64,000 bases of DNA from Agaricicola taiwanensis. Its GTDB lineage: Bacteria > Pseudomonadota > Alphaproteobacteria > Rhizobiales > Methylopilaceae. The notes below the pieces were generated by a model that saw nothing but the letters and a program-made list of their open reading frames with translations, was not told the origin of the DNA and searched no databases. The position numbers were made by a program, and so were the translations under genes. The DNA is taken from positions 992,001-1,056,000 of the forward strand of contig NZ_BMCP01000001.1 of NCBI RefSeq assembly GCF_014635245.1. Direction: 5' to 3'. Positions 17,256-25,765 of this stretch are shown here, piece by piece (within the stretch, counting starts at the first letter, position 1; each line of letters starts with the position of its first letter).

Positions 17256-17534
17256 ATGGGACTGTTTTCTCTTGGCCGGCGCCGCGACGAAGCGGCAGAA
17301 CAGGCACGTGCGCATGTATCGGCGCTGGTGCGGCAACATCTGTCGCTCGGCGAACATGACGCGGTGACCGTCAGCGAAATCGCCTGCGGTGACCCCGGCT
17401 GCGGCGGCGCGGAGACAGTCGTCCTCATCCTGCGCGCCGGGCGGCGCACGGAAGCCGTCAAGGTGAAGAAGGCTCTGTTCCTGGCCACCGACGAAGAGAT
17501 CCTGCTGGCCCTGGAAACAATTCAGGCGGCTTGA
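17256..17534 (+). CDS. Small conserved protein with ACGDPGCGG motif, partner of COG0523 GTPase
   Basis: A 92-residue protein starting MGLFSLGRRRDEAAEQ. An in-frame GTG at 17247 is an alternative. The core VSEIACGDPGCGGAETVVLIL has two Cys four residues apart and a following beta-strand pattern, then AVKVKKALFLATDEEILLAL. Short proteins with a C.DPGC...ET motif recur next to COG0523 GTPases in proteobacteria, sometimes mislabelled as nitrate reductase. The shared operon and Zur-like control suggest a metal-binding or client role. That is inference. The stop codon lies inside a perfect inverted repeat. Confidence 0.7.
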   Translation: MGLFSLGRRRDEAAEQARAHVSALVRQHLSLGEHDAVTVSEIACGDPGCGGAETVVLILRAGRRTEAVKVKKALFLATDEEILLALETIQAA

Positions 17535-17545
17535 AGCCGCCTGAA
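17521..17545 (+). terminator. Palindrome spanning the stop codon, possible terminator
   Basis: TTCAGGCGGC and GCCGCCTGAA (17521-17530 and 17536-17545) pair perfectly over 10 bp with a TTGAA loop. The stem includes the last codons and stop of the small COG0523-linked protein. AAATAT follows instead of a long T run, so termination may be weak or the structure may act on mRNA stability. Confidence 0.45.
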
Positions 17546-17551
17546 AATATG

Positions 17552-17663
17552 CTGGAGGGAAGAGTGCGGGCTCCTCCCTCCAGACGATGCCCGGACCCAC
17601 CGAGGGAGGGCCACGGCTGGCGTCGCCCGACGGTGAGAGGCGTGCGACGCCGATAGGTCCGGG
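17552..17663. ncRNA. Strongly structured intergenic region, possible small RNA or composite terminator
   Basis: Between two convergent genes lie several perfect inverted repeats. CTGGAGGGA (17552-17560) pairs with TCCCTCCAG (17575-17583). CCCGGACC (17590-17597) pairs with GGTCCGGG (17656-17663), and nested inside it GGCGTCGC (17619-17626) pairs with GCGACGCC (17644-17651). GAGGGAGG at 17602-17609 could compete for the CCTCCCTC of the first hairpin. I recognise no known RNA family. Strand cannot be decided from the sequence. Confidence 0.4.
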
Positions 17664-17677
17664 TCGTAGCTTGGACC

Positions 17678-18193
17678 TCAGGCGCCCCGATTGCCCAGCA
17701 TTTGCGCGCGAAGCTCCTTCTCGCGCTCGACGGTCGAGGAGTACTGCTCCCACGTCGAGCGGCACCAGGCGAGCTGGGCGCTGAGATCGGAAGCGACACG
17801 CTCCAGACGCTCCAGTGCACGATCGCTGTTGTCGAACAGAGCCTTGAGATCGCCCGGGACATCACTGTCCTTGTTGGTTTCCATGGCCGACTTGAGGGCG
17901 CGGGCCGTCTCTTCGACGGTCGGCACGATCTCGGCCAGGAGCTTGTAGGCCGCATCCCGCTCGATCTCGGCCGCGGCGAGATGCAGGCGGTTCTGCTCGA
18001 CGAGATGGGCAACGGTGACCCATTCACGCGAACGGCGTTCCAGATCCTCGCGAATGGCGAGGAAGGCCGCTTTCAGCGGCTTCGGCGACCGGCCGTTCAT
18101 GCCATCCGGACGTGCCGGACGGCGCATGGCCATGTCGTGATCGACGCTTCGATCAAGCGTCGGTGCTTCAACCTTCATTAAATTCTCACTCAT
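17678..18193 (-). CDS. Uncharacterised helical protein, possibly CtrA-regulated
   Basis: A 171-residue protein I do not recognise. The first 40 residues are Pro/Arg-rich and likely flexible. From about residue 42 (AAFLAIREDLERRSREW) it is almost wholly helical, with coiled-coil heptads (SDRALERLERVASDLSAQLAW and EQYSSTVEREKELRAQM). There is no signal peptide or membrane segment. ATG 18193 has GGAGGG at about 18198-18203, so the long N-terminal extension of the open frame is not coding. The leader is AT-rich and carries a TTAC-TTAA-TTAC array at 7-bp spacings that resembles CtrA sites. Confidence 0.65.
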   Translation of the reverse strand: MSENLMKVEAPTLDRSVDHDMAMRRPARPDGMNGRSPKPLKAAFLAIREDLERRSREWVTVAHLVEQNRLHLAAAEIERDAAYKLLAEIVPTVEETARALKSAMETNKDSDVPGDLKALFDNSDRALERLERVASDLSAQLAWCRSTWEQYSSTVEREKELRAQMLGNRGA

Positions 18194-18252
18194 GATGCCC
18201 TCCATCTGATGCAAGGGATCATGACAACAAATTTCAATAGCGACAACAGTTG

Positions 18253-18278
18253 GTAACGAAATCTTAACGATATGGTAA
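18253..18278 (-). promoter_or_regulatory. Candidate CtrA binding sites (overlapping pair)
   Basis: A central TTAA at 18264-18267 has GTAA 7 bp to each side (18253-18256 and 18275-18278). The left pair reads GTAA-N7-TTAAC, one base from the CtrA consensus TTAA-N7-TTAAC. It lies 60-85 bp upstream of the start at 18193, in an AT-rich leader. Confidence 0.4.
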
Positions 18279-18386
18279 ATCGGTGCAAATACTTCTATCA
18301 GAAGTTGAAGTAAAGCGGTTGTATGCACTATGGAGCAATTAAAACATTGAAAAATAAGATGATTTTGCGCTTTTTGGACGCTCCGG

Positions 18387-18406
18387 AAAGGCGCCCCGAC
18401 GGGCGC
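18387..18406 (-). terminator. Weak stem-loop downstream of hisS
   Basis: GCGCCC (18391-18396) and GGGCGC (18401-18406) pair with a CGAC loop. On the minus strand CTTTCC follows, so the T run is poor. It lies 42 bp past the hisS stop and is the only hairpin there. Confidence 0.3.
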
Positions 18407-18447
18407 GGTTGCAGCCTTTGCGACTCAAAAAAGAGGCGCTTACCCCA

Positions 18448-19932
18448 TCAGGTAACGTTGCTGGACGCGCCAAGTATATCGCGGATTGCGCCGACCATTT
18501 CTTCTTTGGGAACGGTGATCTGGGCAGGACGGGCCTCGGTCCATTCAGCCCGATCGGTGATGGTTTGAGCCAGGCGCGCTCCGGCGACGAGATCCTTGAT
18601 CGTCACTTCGCCTCGTTCGCGTTCATCGGATCCCTGAATAACCGCAACCGGGGCGTGGCGGCGATCGGCATATTTCATCTGCGCCTTCATGCCGGATGAG
18701 CCGAGATAGATTTCAGCGCGGATACCGGCATCCCGCAATTCCCGCGCAAGCGCCTGGTAGGTGGCCAGGTGATCGCGGTCGAGGACCAGCACCACGACCG
18801 GACCACGCCCGGTGGCGCGCTGGTCCTGCCCAAGCGCCGCGAGCGCGGCCTGCAGGCGCGAGACGCCGATGGAAAAGCCGGTTGCAGGCACCGGCTCACC
18901 ACGGAAACGCGCGACAAGACCATCATAGCGTCCGCCGCCGGCGACGGATCCGAAGCGCACGAGACGGCCGTCCTCATCGGTGATTTCAAAGGTGAGTTCA
19001 GCCTCATAGACAGGGCCGGTGTAATATTCGAGGCCCCGGACCACGGACGGATCGATCCGCACGCGGTCCTCATAGCCGGCAGCCGCGACAAGACCCGCGA
19101 TCTCTGCAAGTTCGGCCACCCCGGCCTCGCCGATCTCCGAATTCACCACCAGCGTGCCCAGGTTGGCGATGGTGGTGACGGTATCGCTGCTTTGCGCGGT
19201 GACGAAGGCGATGATCTTGACGATCTGCTCTTCCGACAGCCCCGCGCCCTTGGTGAAGTCGCCGCTCTCGTCCTTGCGGCCGGCGCCGAGCAGGGCCTGC
19301 ACGCCTTCCACGCCGAGCCGGTCGAGCTTGTCGATGGCGCGCAGCACGATGAGACGGCGGGCGGCGTTTTCCGGCCCGCTCAGCCCCACCACCTCCATCA
19401 CGCCGTCGAGCACCTTGCGGTTGTTCACTTTCACGAGATAGTCGCCGCGAGCGATGCCCACCGCTTCCAGGGTATCGGCTGCCATCATGCAGATATCGGC
19501 ATCGGCGGCGACGCTGGCGGCGCCCACGATATCGGCGTCGAACTGCAGGAACTGCCGGAAACGGCCCGGGCCCGGCTTTTCGTTGCGGAACACGGGGCCG
19601 GAGCGATAGCTGCGGTAGGGCTTGGGCAGCGCGTCGAAATTCTGCGCCACGAAACGGGCGAGCGGCGCCGTCAGGTCATAGCGAAGGCTCAGCCACTGTT
19701 CGTCGTCGTCCTTGAAGGAGAAGACGCCGGCGTTCGGCCGATCCTGGTCCGGCAGGAACTTGCCGAGCGCATCGGTGTATTCCACGAAGGGCGTTTCCAC
19801 CTCTTCAAAGCCCCACAGCTCATAGACCTGCCGGATCGCCTCCATCATGGCGCGGGTGGCGGAAAGCTCGGCCGCGCCGCGGTCGGCGAAGCCGCGCGGG
19901 CTGCGGGCTTTCAGGCGGTCGGTGTCGGACAT
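18448..19932 (-). CDS. hisS: Histidyl-tRNA synthetase
   Basis: A 494-residue class II synthetase that charges tRNA-His. Seen: [25 protein letters not shown] (motif 1), [37 protein letters not shown] (motif 2 region), the histidine A motif [12 protein letters not shown] and motif 3 [11 protein letters not shown]...GFSIGVSRL, then a C-terminal anticodon-binding domain. [13 protein letters not shown] replaces the common bacterial R.RE..Q.D.DI.G and fits the divergent alphaproteobacterial HisRS that reads A73 tRNA-His, which this window also encodes. ATG 19932 is chosen over ATG 19950; neither has a strong ribosome site. hisZG lies 2.6 kb away. Confidence 0.95.
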   Translation of the reverse strand: MSDTDRLKARSPRGFADRGAAELSATRAMMEAIRQVYELWGFEEVETPFVEYTDALGKFLPDQDRPNAGVFSFKDDDEQWLSLRYDLTAPLARFVAQNFDALPKPYRSYRSGPVFRNEKPGPGRFRQFLQFDADIVGAASVAADADICMMAADTLEAVGIARGDYLVKVNNRKVLDGVMEVVGLSGPENAARRLIVLRAIDKLDRLGVEGVQALLGAGRKDESGDFTKGAGLSEEQIVKIIAFVTAQSSDTVTTIANLGTLVVNSEIGEAGVAELAEIAGLVAAAGYEDRVRIDPSVVRGLEYYTGPVYEAELTFEITDEDGRLVRFGSVAGGGRYDGLVARFRGEPVPATGFSIGVSRLQAALAALGQDQRATGRGPVVVLVLDRDHLATYQALARELRDAGIRAEIYLGSSGMKAQMKYADRRHAPVAVIQGSDERERGEVTIKDLVAGARLAQTITDRAEWTEARPAQITVPKEEMVGAIRDILGASSNVT

Positions 19933-20177
19933 GGCTCTGCTCTTATGCATATGGGGATGAAGCCCCGCGTCCTAACGCGCAAGAGGGGCGGACCGCAAGG
20001 GCAGCAGCGCCTCGGCAGGTCATGATCACTCGGCGGCTGTCGCGGACGCCCAGGATTGGCGTTGCGGTAGATGGTCCGTTTGCATGTGGCGGCGGCTGCT
20101 GTCAGGCTGTGCAGCTGATCGTGAGCGGCGCGCTGCATGTCGCGCCGTCAGGATGGTTTTCGCGGAGAAACGAAGCG

Positions 20178-21521
20178 ATGATGCTTGCCGCCGATGCGGA
20201 CCAGAGCCGCCCCAATGACCTCGACGCCTTCTGGATGCCGTTCACGGCGAACCGGGCCTTTCGCAAGCGGCCCCGGATCGTGTCGCGCGCCAAGGACATG
20301 CACTACGAGACGCCGGACGGCCAGAAGATCCTCGATAGTGCCTCCGGTCTGTGGTGTTGCAACGCAGGACACGCCCGGCGGCCCATCGTGGAGGCGATCC
20401 AGGCCCAGGCCGCCGAGCTCGATTACGCGCCTTCCTTCCAATACGGCCACCCGAAGGCTTTCACGCTCGCGGCACGCCTCGCCGCCATGGCTCCCGGCGA
20501 CCTCGATCATGTCTTCTTCGCCAATTCCGGCTCGGAGGCCGTCGACACCGCGCTGAAGATCGCGTTGGCCTATCACGTCGCGAAAGGGGAGGGCACGCGC
20601 ACCCGCCTCATCGGGCGCGAGCGCGGCTATCACGGCGTCGGCTTTGGCGGCATCTCGGTCGGCGGCATCGTCACGAACCGAAAGCGCTTCGGCACCCTCC
20701 TCTCAGGGGTTGATCATCTGCCCGCCACCTACAATCGCGACGAGCAGGCGTTCACGCGCGGCGAGCCTGAATGGGGAGCCCACCTGGCGGGCGAGCTTGA
20801 GCGTATCGTGGCGTTGCACGATGCCTCGACCGTAGCCGCGGTTATCGTCGAGCCCATGGCGGGCTCCACCGGCGTTCTGCCGCCGCCGAAGGGATATCTC
20901 CGGGCGCTTCGATCCATCTGCGACAAATATGGCATCCTCCTCATCTTCGACGAGGTCATCACCGGCTTCGGTCGCCTCGGCGCATCCTTCGCGGCCGAGC
21001 GCTTCGGGGTCCAGCCGGACATGATCGTCTTCGCCAAGGCCGTGACATCGGGCACGGTTCCCATGGGCGGCGTTCTCGTCAGCAAACCCATCCACGATGC
21101 CTTCATGACGGGCCCCGAGCACATGGTGGAGCTCTTCCATGGCTATACCTATTCCGCTCATCCGCTGGCGGTGGCTGCGGGCCTCGCCACGCTCGACCTT
21201 TATCGCGACGAGGGGCTCTTCGAGCGGGCGCGGGAGCTGGAACCGGCTTTTGCCGATGCCGCCATGGCGCTGAAGAACCTGTCCGGCGTGCTCGACATCC
21301 GCACCATTGGCCTTGTAGCCGGCATCGATCTTCAGGGTCACGCCGATCAGCCGGGCAAACGCGGCTTCGAGGCCATCGAGCGGGGCTTTCACAATGAGGG
21401 CATCATGATGCGGGTGACGGGCGACACGCTGGCGATCACACCGCCTCTGATCATCTCGGAGGCACAGATCGCCGAGCTGTTCGAGAAGACCGCCGCCGTC
21501 ATCAAGGCGACCGCCCAGTGA
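20178..21521 (+). CDS. Omega-amino acid--pyruvate aminotransferase (class III)
   Basis: A 447-residue PLP enzyme of fold type I, class III. Seen: DAFWMPFTANRAFRKRPR at 16-33, GLWCCNAGHARRPI at 57-70, the PLP phosphate loop NSGSEAVDTALK at 116-127, FDEVITGFGRLG at 257-268 and Schiff-base Lys287 in FAKAVTSG. The WMPFTANR and CCNAGH segments mark the beta-alanine/omega-amino acid:pyruvate group, which moves the amino group of beta-alanine or other omega-amines to pyruvate. Exact substrate is not decidable. ATG 20178 gives the family length; upstream codons lack similarity. It stands alone between hisS and the EAL gene. Confidence 0.88.
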   Translation: MMLAADADQSRPNDLDAFWMPFTANRAFRKRPRIVSRAKDMHYETPDGQKILDSASGLWCCNAGHARRPIVEAIQAQAAELDYAPSFQYGHPKAFTLAARLAAMAPGDLDHVFFANSGSEAVDTALKIALAYHVAKGEGTRTRLIGRERGYHGVGFGGISVGGIVTNRKRFGTLLSGVDHLPATYNRDEQAFTRGEPEWGAHLAGELERIVALHDASTVAAVIVEPMAGSTGVLPPPKGYLRALRSICDKYGILLIFDEVITGFGRLGASFAAERFGVQPDMIVFAKAVTSGTVPMGGVLVSKPIHDAFMTGPEHMVELFHGYTYSAHPLAVAAGLATLDLYRDEGLFERARELEPAFADAAMALKNLSGVLDIRTIGLVAGIDLQGHADQPGKRGFEAIERGFHNEGIMMRVTGDTLAITPPLIISEAQIAELFEKTAAVIKATAQ

Positions 21522-21636
21522 TTCCCAAAAGCCACAGCCGGCTGATCATCTTGTGGACATAATCTCTATCCGTGGCCCAAACCCCTCGAATCACTGATAG
21601 TGAACAAGAGGTTAACGGCTTCTGGGTTTGGGGTTC

Positions 21637-23202
21637 ATGGGAAAATCCGCTACGATCTTCGTGGCGCTCTGCATGGTCATGGTTGCGGTATCGCTCGCGG
21701 TCATTTCCATGTCCGGATTCGGCCTGACGCTGGGCGACGCCATGTTCGTCGGCCTCGGTTCCCTCGCCATCCTGGGGCTGCTGCAAGCGGTTTTCACCCG
21801 CAACGGGCTGGAGAAGCCCCAGGTGCGGGTCGAGCCTGGCCGCTCCAATCACGACATCTGGGTCCGGATTCAGGCGATCGAGGAGCGCCTCGCACATCAT
21901 GAAGCCATGATGCGCGACAGCGCCCGTGTGGTGGTCGAGCCGGTGTCGGAGGAGATCGCGGAGATCGGCGGGCTCATCTCGCAGCTTGCCGAGCAGATCG
22001 ACGCTCATGATCAGGCTATCGGCAAATTGCGCGAAGCCGCCATCACCAATGTGCCGGCGCCGGAATCGTTGGCCGCGCCGGAAGTGCGTGGCGAGACGCG
22101 CCTTGCCCGCACGCCCTCGATGCTCAACGGGGCGCATGCCGATCCCTTGCCCGCCGCCGTGTCGGAGATCCGCGCCGAGCTGCGCCGTGCGCCTGAACCC
22201 GTCGCGGTGCCCGCGCCGAGCGTTGCACCCGCAGCCTCTGCGCCCGTTGCTGCGGCTCCCGCACCCGTCACGCGCGCCGAGAAAGCGCCTCGCGGCATGG
22301 CCAGCGGTTCCGCCGGCACAGTAGAAGTAGAAGCCGTTCGTCGTGCCATGGCCGAGGATCGGATCGAGATCCACCTCCAGCCCATCGTCGCCTTGCCGCA
22401 GCGCCGGATCCTCTTCTATGAGGCGAGCCCGCGTCTGCGCGACACCGATGGCCGCACGCGCATGCCCATGGAATTCCTGCCGGCGGCGCGGGCGGGCGGT
22501 CTTGCTCCCGCCATCGACCGCTTCGTCATCGAACGCGGCTTGATGATCGCCGAGCGCCTTCGGGAGCGCGGTCGGGATCTCGGTCTCTTCGTCTCCATCT
22601 CGCCGGCCATGCTGGCCGACGATACCGCCTTCACCGGACTGGCTGCCATGCTCGAGGGCTGGCGTGACCAGGCGGGCCGGATCGTGATGTTGCTGCGGCA
22701 GGAGTCGCTCTCCCATCTCGGTGCGCTGGAACATGAGACTTTGCAGGGGCTTGTCGAACGCGGCTTCCGCTTCGGCGTCGACCATGTCACCGATCTGTCG
22801 TTCGACCCGAGGGCGCTCAATGAGCTCGGCGTTCGCTACGCCAAGGTCGCGGCCGACGTGATCCTCAACCCTGCATCGGTGACTTCGGAGATCCACCCCG
22901 CGGATGTTCCGGGGCTCCTGAAGCGGCACGGCATCTCCTTCATCGCGACGCGCGTCGAAACAGAAGCGACCGTTGCCGACCTGCTCGATTTCGACATCGC
23001 ACACGCTCAAGGGCTGCTGTTCGGACCGCCGCGCCCCGTGCGCAGCGAAATCTTCGAGCAGGCGCGGCCCGCCGCACCGGCAGCTACTGTCACCCCTTTG
23101 CAGCGGGGGCCCATCAGCGCCAATGTCCGGCCGCAGCAACCCGCACCCAGGCCCGCCCTTCGGCCGGAACGTTACGGACAGGGATTTGCCCGTCGGGTTT
23201 GA
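21637..23202 (+). CDS. Membrane-anchored protein with degenerate EAL domain
   Basis: A 521-residue protein. Two membrane segments (about 6-26 and 33-53) are followed by a coiled-coil region (about 74-135), an Ala/Pro-rich linker (about 185-215), an EAL-fold domain (about 230-475) and a Pro-rich tail. EAL motifs are eroded: EAL is EAS (262-264), the Asn of VNLS is Ser320, the DD pair is D382-H383 and the AEGVE Glu is Thr438; Lys403 and Glu262 remain. Metal-dependent c-di-GMP hydrolysis is therefore unlikely. It may bind c-di-GMP or a protein partner at the inner membrane. ATG 21637 begins the first membrane segment. Confidence 0.85.
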   Translation: MGKSATIFVALCMVMVAVSLAVISMSGFGLTLGDAMFVGLGSLAILGLLQAVFTRNGLEKPQVRVEPGRSNHDIWVRIQAIEERLAHHEAMMRDSARVVVEPVSEEIAEIGGLISQLAEQIDAHDQAIGKLREAAITNVPAPESLAAPEVRGETRLARTPSMLNGAHADPLPAAVSEIRAELRRAPEPVAVPAPSVAPAASAPVAAAPAPVTRAEKAPRGMASGSAGTVEVEAVRRAMAEDRIEIHLQPIVALPQRRILFYEASPRLRDTDGRTRMPMEFLPAARAGGLAPAIDRFVIERGLMIAERLRERGRDLGLFVSISPAMLADDTAFTGLAAMLEGWRDQAGRIVMLLRQESLSHLGALEHETLQGLVERGFRFGVDHVTDLSFDPRALNELGVRYAKVAADVILNPASVTSEIHPADVPGLLKRHGISFIATRVETEATVADLLDFDIAHAQGLLFGPPRPVRSEIFEQARPAAPAATVTPLQRGPISANVRPQQPAPRPALRPERYGQGFARRV

Positions 23203-23257
23203 CCGGGGTGGGTCATAACTCTTGACGCTGCGCGGGTTCCTCGCCATCAACGCGGCC

Positions 23258-24127
23258 ATGAACCAGTCTCTTCTTCCTGCCGAAACCGGCCTCGCCACCA
23301 TCGCCTCGCGCTATGACGTCATCCTCTGCGATGTCTGGGGCGTGCTTCACAACGGCGCCCGCGCCTGGCGTGAGGCGGGTGAGGCATTGACGAGGTTCCG
23401 GGAAGCCGGCGGAGCGGTGGTGCTGGTCTCCAACGCGCCCCGACCGAGTGCGGGCGTGGTCCCGCAGCTTGATGAGTTCGGCGTTCCCCGCACGGCCTGG
23501 GACGGCTTCGTGTCCTCCGGTGACATGACACGCGAGGCTCTGGTGAAATCCGGCGCGAAGCTGGTTCATCACATCGGCCCCGCCCGCGACTACACCCTGT
23601 TTGAAGACATCAAGATCGAACGCGGCGCTGTGGAAGACGCCGAGATCGCGGTGGTGACCGGCCTGTTTAACGACGAGACCGAGAGCCCCGACGACTATCG
23701 CGACGCACTTGAGGTGTTGCTGCAGCACAAGGTGCGCATGATCTGCGCCAACCCGGACAGGGTGGTGGAGCGTGGCGGCACCATTGTCTGGTGCGCCGGC
23801 GCGATCGCCGATCTTTACGAGGAAATGGGCGGCGCGGTGGATTGGCTCGGCAAGCCCTATCCGGCCATCTATGAGAAAGCCCTCGAGATCGCCGCCTCCA
23901 TCCGTGGTGGTAAGGTCGATCGCTCGCGCGTCCTGGCCGTCGGTGATGCGGTGCGCACCGATCTTGCCGGCGCCAACAGCATCGGCGTCGATTGCCTCTT
24001 CATGACGGGTGGCATCCATGGTCCCGATCTCGGCCATCCCCCCGCGCCGGCCGTGTTCTCGGAGCTTTTGGCCCAGGCCAAGCAGCCGCCCGTCGGCTGG
24101 TCGCAGCGTCTGATCTGGCAGATCTGA
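23258..24127 (+). CDS. HAD superfamily class IIA hydrolase (TIGR01459 type)
   Basis: A 289-residue HAD phosphatase-like protein. Motif 1 is DVILCDVWGVLHNG (Asp25), motif 2 VVLVSNAPRPS, the class IIA cap follows, then Lys in WLGKPYPAIYEKAL and motif 4 VLAVGDAVRTDLAGAN. The usual D.D of motif 1 is D.W (Trp27), which is characteristic of this TIGR01459 group and removes the general acid. The substrate is unknown; NagD/4-nitrophenylphosphatase-type proteins are the nearest relatives. The ATG at 23258 is preferred to the TTG at 23222, but neither has a good ribosome site. It is convergent with xseA. Confidence 0.85.
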   Translation: MNQSLLPAETGLATIASRYDVILCDVWGVLHNGARAWREAGEALTRFREAGGAVVLVSNAPRPSAGVVPQLDEFGVPRTAWDGFVSSGDMTREALVKSGAKLVHHIGPARDYTLFEDIKIERGAVEDAEIAVVTGLFNDETESPDDYRDALEVLLQHKVRMICANPDRVVERGGTIVWCAGAIADLYEEMGGAVDWLGKPYPAIYEKALEIAASIRGGKVDRSRVLAVGDAVRTDLAGANSIGVDCLFMTGGIHGPDLGHPPAPAVFSELLAQAKQPPVGWSQRLIWQI

Positions 24128-24140
24128 CGGCCGCAGCCGC

Positions 24141-25676
24141 TCAGCCGAAGAGGTCCCCCTGACCCGCCTTGGGCTTTGGCCGAATGGCCGTCCTTGCAGA
24201 GGATGCCGCCGGGGACGCGCTCGGCTGCTGTCCGGGGACAGGCTCCTCGGCACCATCCGCCGTGGCGCCAACCTCACCATCGTGGAACTTCAACGTCAGA
24301 GCCGAGCCCGGGGACACCGCATCACTGCGGCGAACCACATGGCCGTCCGTATCGAGGACCAGCGCGAAGCCGCGCTCCAGGATGCTTTCGTGTGAATAGG
24401 CGCCCACGAGCTTCCAAACCTGCTCGAGCTTCTGGCGGCGCTGTTCGACGCCGCGCCGGATGAGGTCGGCGTTGAGGCGCAAGGCGAGCGGAGCAAGCCG
24501 ATCGGCGGCACGATGGGTGCGGGCGGTGAGCGCCTGGCGCAGGCGCTGGGCGGCATTGCCGAGCCGGTCCCGGCTGCGGCCCATCTGGCCTCTCAGAGCA
24601 TCCTGGTTGAGGCGTCCGCCCACGGTGGCGAGCCGGATGCGGCGTTGATGCACGGCGGCGTTGAGCGCCGGCTTCAGCCGTGCCGTCGCAAGATCGAGCC
24701 GCTGGCGTGGCTGGCCGATCAGCCGTTCCGGCGTCGGCAAGGCGCGCGTGGCGGCGCGAAGCTCCGAGCGCCGGCGCTCGACCAGCCGCGTGAGGCCGCC
24801 GATAAGGCGTCCGCCGAGGTCCGCCGTCGTCGCCACCAGTTCGCTGCGCACCGGAACCACCATCTCGGCCGCGCCTGTCGGTGTGGGTGCCCGGCGATCG
24901 GAGACGAAATCGATCAGCGTGGTGTCGGTCTCATGGCCCACCGCCGAGACCAGCGGGATGGTGCTTTCGGACGCGGCGCGCACCACCACCTCTTCATTGA
25001 AGCTCCAGAGGTCTTCCAGGCTCCCGCCGCCCCTCGCGACGATCAGCACATCAGGACGCGGGATGCTCCCGCCCGGCTTCAGCGCGTTGAACCCACGGAT
25101 GGCGGCGGCCACCTCGGCGGCGCTGGTTTCGCCCTGCACGCGCACGGGCCAGACCAGCACGCGCCGGGGAAAGCGGTCGTCCAGTCGGTGCAGGATGTCG
25201 CGGATGACGGCACCGGTCGGCGAGGTCACGACGCCGATCACGCGCGGCAGATAGGGCAGGGGTCGTTTGCGCGCGGTTTCGAACAGGCCTTCCGCCTGCA
25301 GCTTGCGCTTGCGTTCCTCCAGCAGTGCCATGAGTGCACCGGCGCCTGCCGGCTCCAGCGTATCGACGACGATCTGATAGGCGGATTTGCCAGGAAAGGT
25401 CGTGATGCGGCCGGTGGCGATGACCTCCAGCCCTTCTTCGGGCTTGTGGCGCAGCCGGGAATAGGTGCCCTTCCAGCAGACGGCATCGATCTTCGCGTTC
25501 TGGTCCTTCAGCGAGAAGTAGCAGTGGCCGGAGGAGTGCTGCCCGCGGAAGCCGGAGATCTCGCCGCGCACCCGGACATAGCCGAAGGCATCCTCCAGCG
25601 TGCGCTTGAGCGCTGCCGAAAGGTCGGAAACGGAGATTTCCGGAGCATTGGTGGCGGGCTGGGCAAGATCAGTCAT
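24141..25676 (-). CDS. xseA: Exodeoxyribonuclease VII large subunit
   Basis: A 511-residue subunit of ExoVII, which degrades single-stranded DNA to oligonucleotides and acts in repair and recombination. The N-terminal OB-fold is clear ([29 protein letters not shown], then HCYFSLKD and CWKG). The catalytic domain has [40 protein letters not shown] and [28 protein letters not shown], all diagnostic. The long helical region and an unstructured C-terminus ending QGDLFG follow. The small subunit xseB is not in the window. It is divergent from purD with an 89-bp gap. Confidence 0.96.
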   Translation of the reverse strand: MTDLAQPATNAPEISVSDLSAALKRTLEDAFGYVRVRGEISGFRGQHSSGHCYFSLKDQNAKIDAVCWKGTYSRLRHKPEEGLEVIATGRITTFPGKSAYQIVVDTLEPAGAGALMALLEERKRKLQAEGLFETARKRPLPYLPRVIGVVTSPTGAVIRDILHRLDDRFPRRVLVWPVRVQGETSAAEVAAAIRGFNALKPGGSIPRPDVLIVARGGGSLEDLWSFNEEVVVRAASESTIPLVSAVGHETDTTLIDFVSDRRAPTPTGAAEMVVPVRSELVATTADLGGRLIGGLTRLVERRRSELRAATRALPTPERLIGQPRQRLDLATARLKPALNAAVHQRRIRLATVGGRLNQDALRGQMGRSRDRLGNAAQRLRQALTARTHRAADRLAPLALRLNADLIRRGVEQRRQKLEQVWKLVGAYSHESILERGFALVLDTDGHVVRRSDAVSPGSALTLKFHDGEVGATADGAEEPVPGQQPSASPAASSARTAIRPKPKAGQGDLFG

Positions 25677-25765
25677 AGGGGCCTGAGATGACGTGGTGAC
25701 GGCGCGGCGCGAGCCGGTTAAAAGGTCCGCGACCTTGGACCGGAATATGAAGGAACGGAAGGCCC

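Noticed and set aside
18769..20025. A 418-codon open frame opposite hisS
   Set aside because: HisRS on the minus strand is full length with all class II motifs; the mirror frame shows none.
21502..23301. A 599-codon open frame opposite the EAL gene
   Set aside because: Composition is Arg/Gly/His-rich with no domain pattern, and it mirrors a recognised gene.
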